Assembly (NCBI RefSeq): GCF_000469585.1
Contig: NZ_AWNK01000001.1
Location: 124,731-188,730, forward strand
Direction of reading: 5' to 3'
DNA length: 64,000 bases
Source: Chrysiogenes arsenatis DSM 11915
Lineage (GTDB): Bacteria; Chrysiogenota; Chrysiogenetes; Chrysiogenales; Chrysiogenaceae
The notes beneath the pieces are model-generated. The model worked only from the letters and a program-made list of their open reading frames with translations, made no database searches and was not told the DNA's origin. Positions 17,172 to 26,138 of this stretch are shown in pieces. Position numbers and translations under genes: made by a program. How positions within the stretch are numbered: position 1 is the stretch's first letter; the number at the start of each line of letters is the position of its first letter.

Positions 17172-18108
17172 ACATGCTCCGCTGGTCTCTGTTATTCTTG
17201 ATAATTACAATTACGCTGACTATCTGCCCGAAGCCATCGAATCGGTATTGCAGCAAACGTACCCACATTTCGAACTGATCGTTGTTGACGATGGCTCTAC
17301 CGACGCTTCGCGAGACGTCATTAACACCTATGCCGAGCGCGATCACCGCATACGACCAGTTTTCAAGCTCAACGGAGGGCAAGCAAGTGCCTTTAACGCT
17401 GGATATGCGGCTTCAAACGGAGACATCATTTGCTTCCTTGACAGCGACGATCTGTTCATGCCCAACAAACTTGCAAAGCTTGTCGAGTGTCACGAGGCAG
17501 GAAATAGCTTTGTGCACACTGATCATCAGAGCATCGACACACAAGGCTCTCCGTGCACTGACACAATAAAACGCTACCGCTACGATGGGTATAACCTTTT
17601 CCTCGTTTATTATCTTTCGAAGTATCCGGGAAATGTTACGTCTACACTATCGCTTACCCGCGCATTGGCTGAAAAAATCTTTCCTCTTCCTCACGAACAA
17701 GACTGGCGCATTCAGGCTGATGATGCCATTGTCTTTCAGGCAGCAATGATGACACGCTCGACATTTTTTGATCAGAAACTCACACGATACCGTATTCATC
17801 ACGCTAACGGGCATTACGGAAAAAAAAACAGCCACGACTATCTCTACGAGCTTCTTAAAAAGCGTAATACGCTGAAGGATATCGCGATGCAGAAGATCAG
17901 CACGGGGAGAACATTTCTCGGCAATAGTTATAATCTGGCATGGGAATTTTCAACCCATCGCACTATCGACTTGAATTTAGTGCAGTTATACATGAAAGTG
18001 CTCTGGTTCGAAATGGAGCAACCGTTTTTGAAAAAAATGGAAACATCTTTGAGTCTCTGGAATTTTTACCGAAAACAGACTATGGTGAAACGTGCAAAAA
18101 ATACCTGA
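17164..18108 (+). CDS. Family 2 glycosyltransferase
   Basis: A 314-residue GT2 (GT-A fold) enzyme: VSVILDNYNYADYLPEA at the start, LIVVDDGSTDASRDV, GGQASAFNAGYAAS and the metal-binding CFLDSDDLF. It is clearly related to the GT2 at 8139 but lacks its extra C-terminal domain. ATG 17164 overlaps the DUF115 stop by 8 bp; a longer frame from 17131 would overlap by 41 bp with no better ribosome site. With its neighbours it repeats the DUF115-GT2-FkbM set of 6692-9263 in a different order. Donor and acceptor unknown. Confidence 0.87.
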   Translation: MSEHAPLVSVILDNYNYADYLPEAIESVLQQTYPHFELIVVDDGSTDASRDVINTYAERDHRIRPVFKLNGGQASAFNAGYAASNGDIICFLDSDDLFMPNKLAKLVECHEAGNSFVHTDHQSIDTQGSPCTDTIKRYRYDGYNLFLVYYLSKYPGNVTSTLSLTRALAEKIFPLPHEQDWRIQADDAIVFQAAMMTRSTFFDQKLTRYRIHHANGHYGKKNSHDYLYELLKKRNTLKDIAMQKISTGRTFLGNSYNLAWEFSTHRTIDLNLVQLYMKVLWFEMEQPFLKKMETSLSLWNFYRKQTMVKRAKNT

Positions 18109-19219
18109 CATTGACCAGCTCCCATCTGGGAAATCTGTCGCCATCTATGGATATGGTGGCTACGGCAAAACCCTTGAAGCGCTTCTTGTAACGCGCCGTC
18201 CGGATATCCGCGTGAGTTTCATTATCGATGACCAGTACAGCACATTGCTTGAAGGAGCACCCTCCTTCTGCAATCTCGCGACCTTCTGTCACATATATAA
18301 TGACCAGTCACCGCAGATATTACTCGGAGTCGTAGATCAGACTCTTGTACGAAAATTATCTCATAATCTTACTCAGGTGCGGCTGCCGTTTACCATTATT
18401 GAAGCGCTCCAGAGATATTTACCCTGTGAACACACCTTTGATAAAGCTTTCCGTACTGCACATCGAGATAAATTTCAGCAAACCAGAGCCTTACTCTTCG
18501 CAGAACCTGACCGGCAGCTGTTTGATACACTGGTAAAATATCGCAGTTCAGATAGCCCAGTCTATGCCCAAGAACTTGCTCCGGAGTGGGTGCGTCCGTG
18601 GCCAAAACAATACACTGATTATGTCAACCCTTATACTATTACCTGTGCTATTGACGGCGGAGTATTTGAAGGAAATACGACAAATCACATGATTGAACAC
18701 CTCTATCAGCGTAGCCCGTTACAGGCACTTTATGGTTTTGAGCCTCTGATAGAAGTATACCAAACCAGCCGCTTTCGGACGGTGCTTGAGCACATGCTTC
18801 CTTTAACCGTGTGTGAAAAAGCACTGTGGAGCAGTGAGGAAATACTCCATTTCAAAGAGTCAGGAACATCATCCCGAGTGGTTTCTTCGGGGATTACGGG
18901 TAACGTCCGGGAAGTGAGCGCTACCTCGCTTGACACATACATTGTGCAGCAGAGAATCGCCAAGGTAGACTTTCTGAAACTCGATATCGAAGGGGCAGAA
19001 CTCATGGCTCTCCAAGGGGCTGCCAACATGATTCAACAGGATCGCCCGCAAATGGCAATTTCGATCTATCACCTCAAGGAACATCTGTTTGAAATTCCGC
19101 TCTACCTTAATTCGCTCTGTTCAGACTATATTTTCCGTCTTGGGCACTATTCGAAAATCTTCAACGAAACCATTTTTTACGCTATCCCCAGAGAGTTGTA
19201 CCGTGAATCCTATGACTAA
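18092..19219 (+). CDS. FkbM methyltransferase with N-terminal Rossmann-like domain
   Basis: A 375-residue protein starting at GTG 18092, 17 bp inside the preceding gene. Residues 12-100 hold the module VAIYGYGGYGKTLEA ... FIIDDQYS. The FkbM part follows: AIDGGVFEGNTT near 187 (SAM site), GFEPLIEVY, and VDFLKLDIEGAELMALQGA near 292. The first motif is a variant with a gap in the usual GxGxG. It is the third FkbM enzyme in the locus that is unlike the first two in length. Likely methylates the glycan made here. Confidence 0.83.
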   Translation: MQKIPDIDQLPSGKSVAIYGYGGYGKTLEALLVTRRPDIRVSFIIDDQYSTLLEGAPSFCNLATFCHIYNDQSPQILLGVVDQTLVRKLSHNLTQVRLPFTIIEALQRYLPCEHTFDKAFRTAHRDKFQQTRALLFAEPDRQLFDTLVKYRSSDSPVYAQELAPEWVRPWPKQYTDYVNPYTITCAIDGGVFEGNTTNHMIEHLYQRSPLQALYGFEPLIEVYQTSRFRTVLEHMLPLTVCEKALWSSEEILHFKESGTSSRVVSSGITGNVREVSATSLDTYIVQQRIAKVDFLKLDIEGAELMALQGAANMIQQDRPQMAISIYHLKEHLFEIPLYLNSLCSDYIFRLGHYSKIFNETIFYAIPRELYRESYD

Positions 19220-20492
19220 AATTGAACAAGCACGCGCACTGTATAGCTGCAAAAAAGCTCTCCACGTCAAAGCCGCAGTGAGCCGGGAAAAGGCACTCAC
19301 AAAGCGCGGAGTTTTATGGCTGGGACAAACGTGCAATCTCAGATGCTTTTTTTGTTATTTTGTCGATAAAATTGCCGACAAACACCATCCAGAACATCCC
19401 TTTATGGATCTTGAAAAAGCAAAACGAATTTGTCGCGCCTTACGCACCGTCTATGGAAATACCTCCGTTGACATTCAGGGAGGTGAACCGACAATTTATC
19501 CGCAAATATTTGAACTTGTTGGGTATTGTGCCAGTATCGGCCTGAAACCAACACTTATTACCAACGCTATTGTTCTATCCAATATTTCACTCTGCGAACA
19601 GTTCCTCTGCGCAGGAGTGCATGATTTTCTTGTCAGCGTTCATGGACTTGGCGATGTGTATGAGAAAGTCGTCGGATTGCCTGGTGGAAGTGAAAAGCAG
19701 ATGCGCGCCCTTTATAATCTGCAAACGCTTGGCATCCCATTCCGACTCAACTGTACTCTGACCAAAGAGGTCGTGCACGAGCTTGAAGACATTGTCACGC
19801 TGGCTAAGGAAACAGGAGCCCGCGTGGTGAACTTCATCGCATTCAACCCATTTGCGGATCAGCAAGACAAAAATGTGCGCAATTCAGAGAATGTTCCAAG
19901 TTACCACACCATCAAAGCCAAACTTACCTCCGCTATCGACCAGCTTGAATGGTGTGGCATTGAAACCAATGTTCGCTACCTTCCTTTATGCATAGCAGAA
20001 GAGCGGCATCGGAAGAATTTTTATAATTTCCAGCAACTGAGCTACGATCCCCGCGAATGGGATTTCAACTCGTGGACGTGGACAACTCGCCTGAATCAGC
20101 GCTCAAGCACTCCGGAGCTTGATGAGCCTATTCCGATTTTGCTCTATGACATTTACGAATACAATGACATCGCATTCGGCGACACCGCTCGACACGGCAC
20201 AAAAGCGCATTACATGCGAGAGATTGATGTGCGGGAACACCTGCTCAAGCTTTTCAGCGCTGATATCTCTAAGGATTTGCTCTATCGCCAGAACGCCCGG
20301 TTGCGTGCAGAAAAACACTGTAAATATGAATATAACCAAACCTGCCATACCTGCTCACTGCGCCTGATTTGCGATGGTTTCCATAATGACTACGCTTCTA
20401 TCTTCGGCACCAGTGAAGCGTGCGCCATTCTAGGTGAACTGATCGATGATCCGACCTATTTTATCCAACATCAGGAGAAAATCGTTGAGTGA
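19212..20492 (+). CDS. Radical SAM protein with C-terminal cysteine cluster
   Basis: A 426-residue radical SAM enzyme. The [4Fe-4S] motif CNLRCFFC (CxxxCxxC) lies near residue 38, the GGEP motif in DIQGGEPTIYP near 82. The C-terminus has C-x(6)-C-x-x-C-x(5)-C (CKYEYNQTCHTC...LIC), as in auxiliary-cluster (SPASM/twitch-like) enzymes. ATG 19212 overlaps the FkbM stop by 8 bp; the frame is open to 19089 but that part lies inside the FkbM gene. Such enzymes in glycan loci may do dehydration, epimerisation or peptide modification; the reaction cannot be told. Confidence 0.82.
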   Translation: MTKIEQARALYSCKKALHVKAAVSREKALTKRGVLWLGQTCNLRCFFCYFVDKIADKHHPEHPFMDLEKAKRICRALRTVYGNTSVDIQGGEPTIYPQIFELVGYCASIGLKPTLITNAIVLSNISLCEQFLCAGVHDFLVSVHGLGDVYEKVVGLPGGSEKQMRALYNLQTLGIPFRLNCTLTKEVVHELEDIVTLAKETGARVVNFIAFNPFADQQDKNVRNSENVPSYHTIKAKLTSAIDQLEWCGIETNVRYLPLCIAEERHRKNFYNFQQLSYDPREWDFNSWTWTTRLNQRSSTPELDEPIPILLYDIYEYNDIAFGDTARHGTKAHYMREIDVREHLLKLFSADISKDLLYRQNARLRAEKHCKYEYNQTCHTCSLRLICDGFHNDYASIFGTSEACAILGELIDDPTYFIQHQEKIVE

Positions 20493-21612
20493 CACATCCG
20501 CTCTTCAAGCATTGCAAGCACATCGGACAACCCAATGCTCCATCGGTAAGGCGCGCCTGCCGCGTGTTTCGCTAATTATAACGAATTATAACTATGCTGA
20601 CTTTCTGCGTGAGTGTATTGAATCGTGCCTGACACAAGACTACCCGTATTATGAAGTTATCGTTGTGGACGATAACTCCACTGACACCTCACAAGAGATT
20701 CTGGCACAATTTCGGGAACAGGTCACGGTTATGGCGCATACCAAGAATCAGGGGCAACTTGCAGCATTTTTCAGCGGATTGGAAGTGGCGTCAGGGGAAT
20801 TCATCGTATTCGTTGATGCTGACGACTTTCTGGATGCCGATGCGGTTTCCGCCCACCTTTCGCTGCACCTTTTCGAAAAGCCACCCGTGGCGTTTACCTG
20901 TCTGCGCAATCGCCAGGTGTCTGCCCGCTCCGAACTCCTGAACGATTTCCACATGGATATGCAGAATAACAGTTGCGAACTCGCGTATATCGCTCCACGA
21001 GTCATTCATACACCAACGTGGAGCTGGACAACGACCAGTGCGATGATGTTTCGTACTGATGTACTTCGCCTTATCCAAACCAAACGCACCGAAGAATTTC
21101 GTGTTTGTGCTGACTATTACATGGTTCACTTTGCTAATCTTCTTGGCGGAAGCATGCTTTTTGACCGGGCAAAAGTAAATTACCGCAGGCATGGTAAGAA
21201 TAACTTTTCAAAGAATTTTTTAATAGGCGGGCACCGCCCAACCGGAAACTCAAAATACCATACTCACCCATCACAGCACTCTCTACAAATTGCCATCTTG
21301 GAAAAACTTATTCAACAACGAGAAGAATTTGAACCTTATTACCCTAGCCTTGAGAGGTACGCCGAAGCCATTCTTTATGTCGCTCCGTTATCTTTCATTC
21401 GTGAACAATTTACACTAAATAAAGATATGCTTACCGCTCTTATGAGGCAGGTACAAAGTGTTGAAAAGCAAAGAAAGTGGCAGATTCGCGAAAAATCACT
21501 GGCCGTCCGATGGTTTGTGCTGAAAAACCGCTTCCAGCGCATCGGCGCGATAGTCGATAACCTTACCAATCTTTATGGAAATCGCCCCACAGGAGGTGGA
21601 CGTGCTCAATAA
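20485..21612 (+). CDS. Family 2 glycosyltransferase
   Basis: A 375-residue GT2 enzyme: [48 protein letters not shown] and FVDADDFLD (DxD-like metal site). TTG 20485 was chosen because AGGAGA lies seven bases upstream and the codon overlaps the radical SAM stop by 8 bp; an ATG at 20446 would extend 13 codons into that gene. A basic, low-complexity C-terminus follows the catalytic domain. It differs more from the two GT2 enzymes upstream than they do from each other, so it probably makes another linkage. Confidence 0.85.
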   Translation: MSDTSALQALQAHRTTQCSIGKARLPRVSLIITNYNYADFLRECIESCLTQDYPYYEVIVVDDNSTDTSQEILAQFREQVTVMAHTKNQGQLAAFFSGLEVASGEFIVFVDADDFLDADAVSAHLSLHLFEKPPVAFTCLRNRQVSARSELLNDFHMDMQNNSCELAYIAPRVIHTPTWSWTTTSAMMFRTDVLRLIQTKRTEEFRVCADYYMVHFANLLGGSMLFDRAKVNYRRHGKNNFSKNFLIGGHRPTGNSKYHTHPSQHSLQIAILEKLIQQREEFEPYYPSLERYAEAILYVAPLSFIREQFTLNKDMLTALMRQVQSVEKQRKWQIREKSLAVRWFVLKNRFQRIGAIVDNLTNLYGNRPTGGGRAQ

Positions 21613-22549
21613 AAGAGTGTTAGTCACAGGAGGCTCCGGATTCCTCGGTTCTCACCTGTGCGAACAGCTTTTAGCGCAGGGAAGCGAAGTGCTCTGTGTT
21701 GACAATTTTTTTACCGGACGCCGCCAGAACATTACCCATTTGTTGGAAAACAAGAGCTTTGAACTTCTCAGGCATGACATCACGTTCCCTCTTTATGTAG
21801 AGGTTGATGAAGTATATAACCTCGCCTGTCCCGCATCGCCGGTGCATTATCAATTTGATCCGGTTCAGACGACAAAAACCAGCGTAATGGGCGCCATTAA
21901 CATGCTCGGGCTGGCCAAACGCCTAAAAATTAAAATATTACAGGCTTCGACCAGTGAAGTATATGGTGACCCAGAGATACATCCCCAGCCAGAATCATAC
22001 CGAGGCAACGTAAATCCTATTGGCCCGCGAGCGTGCTACGATGAAGGCAAAAGATGTGCCGAGACCCTTTTCTTTGACTATTATCGGCAACACAATGTCA
22101 AAATCAAAGTTATCCGGATCTTTAACACGTATGGCCCTCGGATGCACCCCAATGATGGTCGTGTTGTCAGTAACTTCATAGTGCAGGCTCTTCGCAACCA
22201 GAATATAACCATCTACGGTGATGGCAGGCAGACGAGGAGTTTTTGCTATGTGGATGATCTAATACACGGTATGATTGCGATGATGCGGAGTGATGACGCT
22301 CTCACTGGCCCGGTCAATCTCGGCAATCCATCAGAATTTACTATTCGCGAGCTTGCGGAAAAAGTCATTGCGCTGACAAACTCTCGCTCCAGCATTGATT
22401 ACCGACCATTGCCGCAGGATGACCCTATGCAACGAAAACCCATTATTGACCTCGCACAACAAAAACTGGGCTGGAGTCCTACCATACACCTCGACGAAGG
22501 GTTAATAAAAACCATTGATTACTTTGAGTCACTTCTCAAAACATACTAA
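21602..22549 (+). CDS. UDP-glucuronate decarboxylase (UDP-xylose synthase)-like epimerase/dehydratase
   Basis: A 315-residue extended SDR. Motifs are [16 protein letters not shown] (NAD site, residues 6-21), CPASPVHYQ near 80, the catalytic STSEVYGDP and [13 protein letters not shown] (Tyr-x-x-x-Lys), then [10 protein letters not shown] and [14 protein letters not shown]. The sequence follows UXS enzymes that convert UDP-glucuronate to UDP-xylose through a 4-keto intermediate. GTG 21602 stands five bases after AGGAGG and overlaps the preceding gene's end by 11 bp. UDP-xylose or a pentose would be a donor for the local glycosyltransferases. No UDP-glucose dehydrogenase is in the window. Confidence 0.87.
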   Translation: MLNKRVLVTGGSGFLGSHLCEQLLAQGSEVLCVDNFFTGRRQNITHLLENKSFELLRHDITFPLYVEVDEVYNLACPASPVHYQFDPVQTTKTSVMGAINMLGLAKRLKIKILQASTSEVYGDPEIHPQPESYRGNVNPIGPRACYDEGKRCAETLFFDYYRQHNVKIKVIRIFNTYGPRMHPNDGRVVSNFIVQALRNQNITIYGDGRQTRSFCYVDDLIHGMIAMMRSDDALTGPVNLGNPSEFTIRELAEKVIALTNSRSSIDYRPLPQDDPMQRKPIIDLAQQKLGWSPTIHLDEGLIKTIDYFESLLKTY

Positions 22550-22597
22550 GGTTTTTTAGCGCTGCATGTAAAAATGAACAGAACAGGAGCATAATTT

Positions 22598-23701
22598 ATG
22601 GGTTTCAGAATCGAAGATATTTCCTACACTATAACTGAGTTTTGCCCAGGTCCGTGCAGGTATTGCTCCATGTGGAAGCTCCCTGACCGACAAGCAGAAG
22701 AGTTAAATACTCGTGAAATAGATTCGATTTTCTCCTCACAATATCTCGACCTAAAGAAGATTCACCTGACCGGTGGTGAGCCGCATATGAGCGATACCTA
22801 CCTACGCGTTGTTGATAGTGTGCATACTTTTCATCCCGACGTCATTATCGACTCGCCTATCACTGGCTGGTTCCCTGATCGGCATGAAGAAATTGCTCGT
22901 TATGTATTGCGCAAATCACCACTCATCCGACTGGACATTTCGCTTGATGGTGACGAAGCTACGCATTCCAAAATTCGACTACATAAAGATGGGTTTCATA
23001 AATCGCTGGAAACAATTGAGCGGCTGAAGAAAATCCCTGGAGTTGTACTTCGTTTCCAATTCACAATTTACCGTGAAAACCTACACCTCATTGAATGGGT
23101 CTACAACTTTGCTAAGCAACTCGGCATCGGGCTTTATCTTGGCTATGGACGCTTCAATCCGGAACGATACCGGAATAAAACGGATAACCTAACGCAAAAT
23201 GCCTTGAGTCGTGAAAGTTTTGTTTTTAGTAAAGACGAATTACAAGAGATAGATCGTCAACTACGCACCATTGGTTACCACTCTGGTCGTTATGCCAGTA
23301 AATATCTTCTGCAAAAAGCGGTATTTGACGGAAAAAATATTGAGTTTAACTGTTATATGGGATCGCGCAATATTGATATCGATCCATACGGAAATCTGTA
23401 CCCTTGTCTTTTATGGCTCCCATATCTGAAAATTGGTAACATTCGTGAAGCCGGAGGCTTCAGTTCGGCGTTGGAAACACCTCAGGCGCATGAAGTGCTG
23501 GCAAAGATTTCTCAAAAAGAGTGTCAGCCTGACTGCCTTTATACCTGTGCCAATAAATGTGAGCTTATTGATCCACCAGTTAAAGCGGTTGGTATGATCG
23601 ACTATCATGGGGGGAAATATGGTTTCATTTTCAGTGATCTTGACGTTATTCCCATACGCCCTTGGTGGTACGAAGACTATCAAAAGCGAGGAATCATTTG
23701 A
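22598..23701 (+). CDS. Radical SAM/SPASM-type protein
   Basis: A 367-residue radical SAM enzyme. The cluster motif is CPGPCRYC (CxxxCxxC, residues 13-20), then HLTGGEPHMSD near 50. The C-terminal part has cysteines in FNCYMGSRNIDIDPYGNLYPC and CQPDCLYTCANKC, the pattern of a SPASM domain with auxiliary clusters. GGAGC before ATG 22598 is the ribosome site. It overlaps the DUF354 protein by 4 bp (TTGA), so the two probably act together. It is the second radical SAM protein of the locus and only distantly similar to that at 19212. Substrate unknown. Confidence 0.83.
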   Translation: MGFRIEDISYTITEFCPGPCRYCSMWKLPDRQAEELNTREIDSIFSSQYLDLKKIHLTGGEPHMSDTYLRVVDSVHTFHPDVIIDSPITGWFPDRHEEIARYVLRKSPLIRLDISLDGDEATHSKIRLHKDGFHKSLETIERLKKIPGVVLRFQFTIYRENLHLIEWVYNFAKQLGIGLYLGYGRFNPERYRNKTDNLTQNALSRESFVFSKDELQEIDRQLRTIGYHSGRYASKYLLQKAVFDGKNIEFNCYMGSRNIDIDPYGNLYPCLLWLPYLKIGNIREAGGFSSALETPQAHEVLAKISQKECQPDCLYTCANKCELIDPPVKAVGMIDYHGGKYGFIFSDLDVIPIRPWWYEDYQKRGII

Positions 23702-24756
23702 TCTGGTTTGACTTAGTTACTCCCAAAAGTGTGATGTTTTTTAAGACATTTATAGAAAGAGTCAAGCTTCGTGGCCGTGAAGTGCTTGTTACCGCGCGGG
23801 AAGGGGCTGGCTATAGTGAAGTTGTCGCACTTCTCTCTTTGTACAATATTGAATTCTTCAACCGTGGCACTTTTGGTGGCGCTAACCTCAATGACAAGCT
23901 AAAGGCATCAATTCATCGTCAACTGAGCCTGATGGAATTTATTGAAAGCCACGATATTTCCCGCTTAGTGTGCTTATGCAGTGTTGATGCAAACCGTGTG
24001 GCGTTTGGATTAGGTATACCGATCATAAACTTCTATGATATTCCACTTTCTGACCATACAACGAATTTCAGGAAAGCGTTACCACAAGCCCGTTTGACTC
24101 TCCCACTTTCTAATAAGGCATTTCGCCCGTACATGGTGCCGCAGGAAATTTTTGAACGATTCAGCCTTGAAAGTGACCAAATACATTCGTACCCATTCCT
24201 TGATGTGGTTGCGTGGCTGCATGATTTTGTGCCGCAACGTGAGTACTTCGAAGGTGTTTTACTGCAATACGACCTCGACCCAAACAGGCCGACTATCGTT
24301 ATTCGCGAAGAGGAATACAAAGCGAGCTACGTACAGAAGAAATACCCGATTCTCTACGAAGGGCTTGGTAAAATTCACCAGTTATTGCATGCTAACATTA
24401 TTATAATCCCTCGCTATGAAACAGAACCACTTGAGCGTGAGTTTCCATATGCCGCAGTTTTGAAAGACAAAATGGTAGTACAGCATCTCCTTGCTTTTGC
24501 TGATCTGTTCATTGGTGGCGGCGGAACGCTTAATTCCGAGTCGTGCTATTTCGGCACACCAACTATTTCTACGCGTTCATTTGTGTCCCACTATGATAAG
24601 CTTTTAATTGACGAAGGGCTAATGGTGAAGGTTGATACCGTCGCAGAGTTGATTGATACCTCTTGCAATATGCTAAGCAAGCGCAAAGACCCTTCAATTT
24701 TATTTGGCACAATGCGCTTCAATCCTGATGAAATTGTTGATGAAATTTTAAAATAA
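23698..24756 (+). CDS. DUF354 family protein (glycosyltransferase-like fold)
   Basis: A 352-residue protein of the DUF354 family: IWFDLVTPKSVMFFKTFIE at the start with VLVTARE near 36, and the C-terminal IGGGGTLNSESCYFGTP near 280, which resembles the donor-binding loop of GT-B enzymes such as MurG or UDP-GlcNAc epimerase. TTG 23698 lies five bases after GAGGA and overlaps the radical SAM stop; the frame open to 23662 has no ribosome site. DUF354 is common in archaea and in bacterial polysaccharide loci. It is the last + strand gene of the locus. Confidence 0.78.
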   Translation: MIWFDLVTPKSVMFFKTFIERVKLRGREVLVTAREGAGYSEVVALLSLYNIEFFNRGTFGGANLNDKLKASIHRQLSLMEFIESHDISRLVCLCSVDANRVAFGLGIPIINFYDIPLSDHTTNFRKALPQARLTLPLSNKAFRPYMVPQEIFERFSLESDQIHSYPFLDVVAWLHDFVPQREYFEGVLLQYDLDPNRPTIVIREEEYKASYVQKKYPILYEGLGKIHQLLHANIIIIPRYETEPLEREFPYAAVLKDKMVVQHLLAFADLFIGGGGTLNSESCYFGTPTISTRSFVSHYDKLLIDEGLMVKVDTVAELIDTSCNMLSKRKDPSILFGTMRFNPDEIVDEILK

Positions 24757-24785
24757 TCAAGATCTGGGACATCCTGCTTGATCAA
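24757..24785. terminator. Weak hairpin between convergent genes
   Basis: ATCAAG and CTTGAT flank a 15-base loop exactly between two convergent stop codons. The stem is only 6 bp and the T run on the minus-strand side is interrupted, so any terminator function is doubtful. Confidence 0.25.
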
Positions 24786-25952
24786 TTAGCGCGCCAGCCG
24801 TCTCGTCCTAGCACTGTTGTCATTTCTTAAATCGCTGACTTGCTGTTGAACTTCGCGCACAACCCTTTCGAATTCTCCGATAGAATGCAACGCATTCGAT
24901 ACTTCCGCCGTTATTTCCTGTAGATCTTTATTCAGCGCTTGGATATTGCGATCTTGTTCTATCGCAGCGTAGCCGACCATCCCATTGCTTTGGTCAATTT
25001 CTTGCGACAGATCCATAATGTCCTTAAAAATCCCACTCGTTGTGGCAATGACCGCTACCCCTTCATCGACTAGGCTCCGTGCTTTTCCCATTTCTGACGA
25101 TGCACTCTGCGTTTCCTGATACAGGTTATCCACAATGCTGGAAACTTCCCGTGTTGCCAGTTGCGTCCGTTCGGCCAGCTTACGCACTTCGTCGGCTACC
25201 ACGCTAAAACCTCTGCCTGCTTCACCAGCTCTGGCTGCTTCTATAGCAGCATTCAGCGCCAATAGGTTTGTTTGATCGGCAATATCGTTGATACTCGATA
25301 AAATCCCTGTGATTTTACTAGAAGACTGCGAAAGCTCTTCGATAGTTGCACCAAGGTTACCGGTTTTTTCGTTGATTTGCCCGATACTCACTACCGCTTT
25401 ATCAAGGTGGCCACTCCCTTCGTGAGTGCGCTGATTAGCAAGGTTGGTTTTCTCGATTAACTCCCGAAAGCTTGGTATAGCGACGGAAGACGCCGACGCC
25501 ATATCCGCCATTGCGTGAGCGGTTTTGGCGAGAGTTTCTGTTTGCTGACGGACGCTGTGAGTGATCTCGTCTGCCATAGCAGATAATTCACCAAGTTGGT
25601 TGGAAAGTGATTGTACCCGCTCTTCATTGACGCTGCCAGCTTGAGCCGAAGAAGCAAATTGCTCCTGAAAGGCAAGGGCGTGCGAAAACTCTTCGCACTC
25701 GCGTAGTTGAGCATCGTGGTCGTCATTGGCGAGTAACTGAACGCACCGTTCGAGTCGCAGAGCCGAACTCCCAAGGATACTCCGAAATAGCACTATGTTA
25801 AGCGACATGCCGACGAGTATAGTCAAAAGAAACACCGCGAATGGTGCACTGAGCAGCGACGTTCCGGTTACTCCATAAGCGATTCCACCAACAACGATTG
25901 CTACACACCAAATTCCCACAGTAGCAAACACAAAAGAACGGTGACTCTTCAC
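24786..25952 (-). CDS. Methyl-accepting chemotaxis protein without a large periplasmic sensor
   Basis: A 388-residue MCP. Two transmembrane helices lie close together at residues 8-27 and 33-53, leaving no real periplasmic domain, so the input is probably cytoplasmic, membrane-borne or through a partner. The cytoplasmic coiled coil has the signalling hairpin [19 protein letters not shown] and [16 protein letters not shown]. The start is GTG 25952, behind GGGGAGG. It stands alone between the glycan locus and the transketolase operon. Such receptors signal through CheW/CheA, which are not in this window. Confidence 0.9.
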   Translation of the reverse strand: MKSHRSFVFATVGIWCVAIVVGGIAYGVTGTSLLSAPFAVFLLTILVGMSLNIVLFRSILGSSALRLERCVQLLANDDHDAQLRECEEFSHALAFQEQFASSAQAGSVNEERVQSLSNQLGELSAMADEITHSVRQQTETLAKTAHAMADMASASSVAIPSFRELIEKTNLANQRTHEGSGHLDKAVVSIGQINEKTGNLGATIEELSQSSSKITGILSSINDIADQTNLLALNAAIEAARAGEAGRGFSVVADEVRKLAERTQLATREVSSIVDNLYQETQSASSEMGKARSLVDEGVAVIATTSGIFKDIMDLSQEIDQSNGMVGYAAIEQDRNIQALNKDLQEITAEVSNALHSIGEFERVVREVQQQVSDLRNDNSARTRRLAR

Positions 25953-26138
25953 GAGAACCTCCCCATCACAAATTTTCTCTCATTCGCATGTATCTAATTG
26001 CTAAATGTTACTGCGTATTGCAGTGCAAATCAATCTTTTCCTCATACCGAAGCGAGTCAAAAAACATGCTGGACAATCAAGGCGGGGTTCCATAAAGTAC
26101 GCGTTTTCTCGGATTATATATTATGCTTAGGAGTTACA

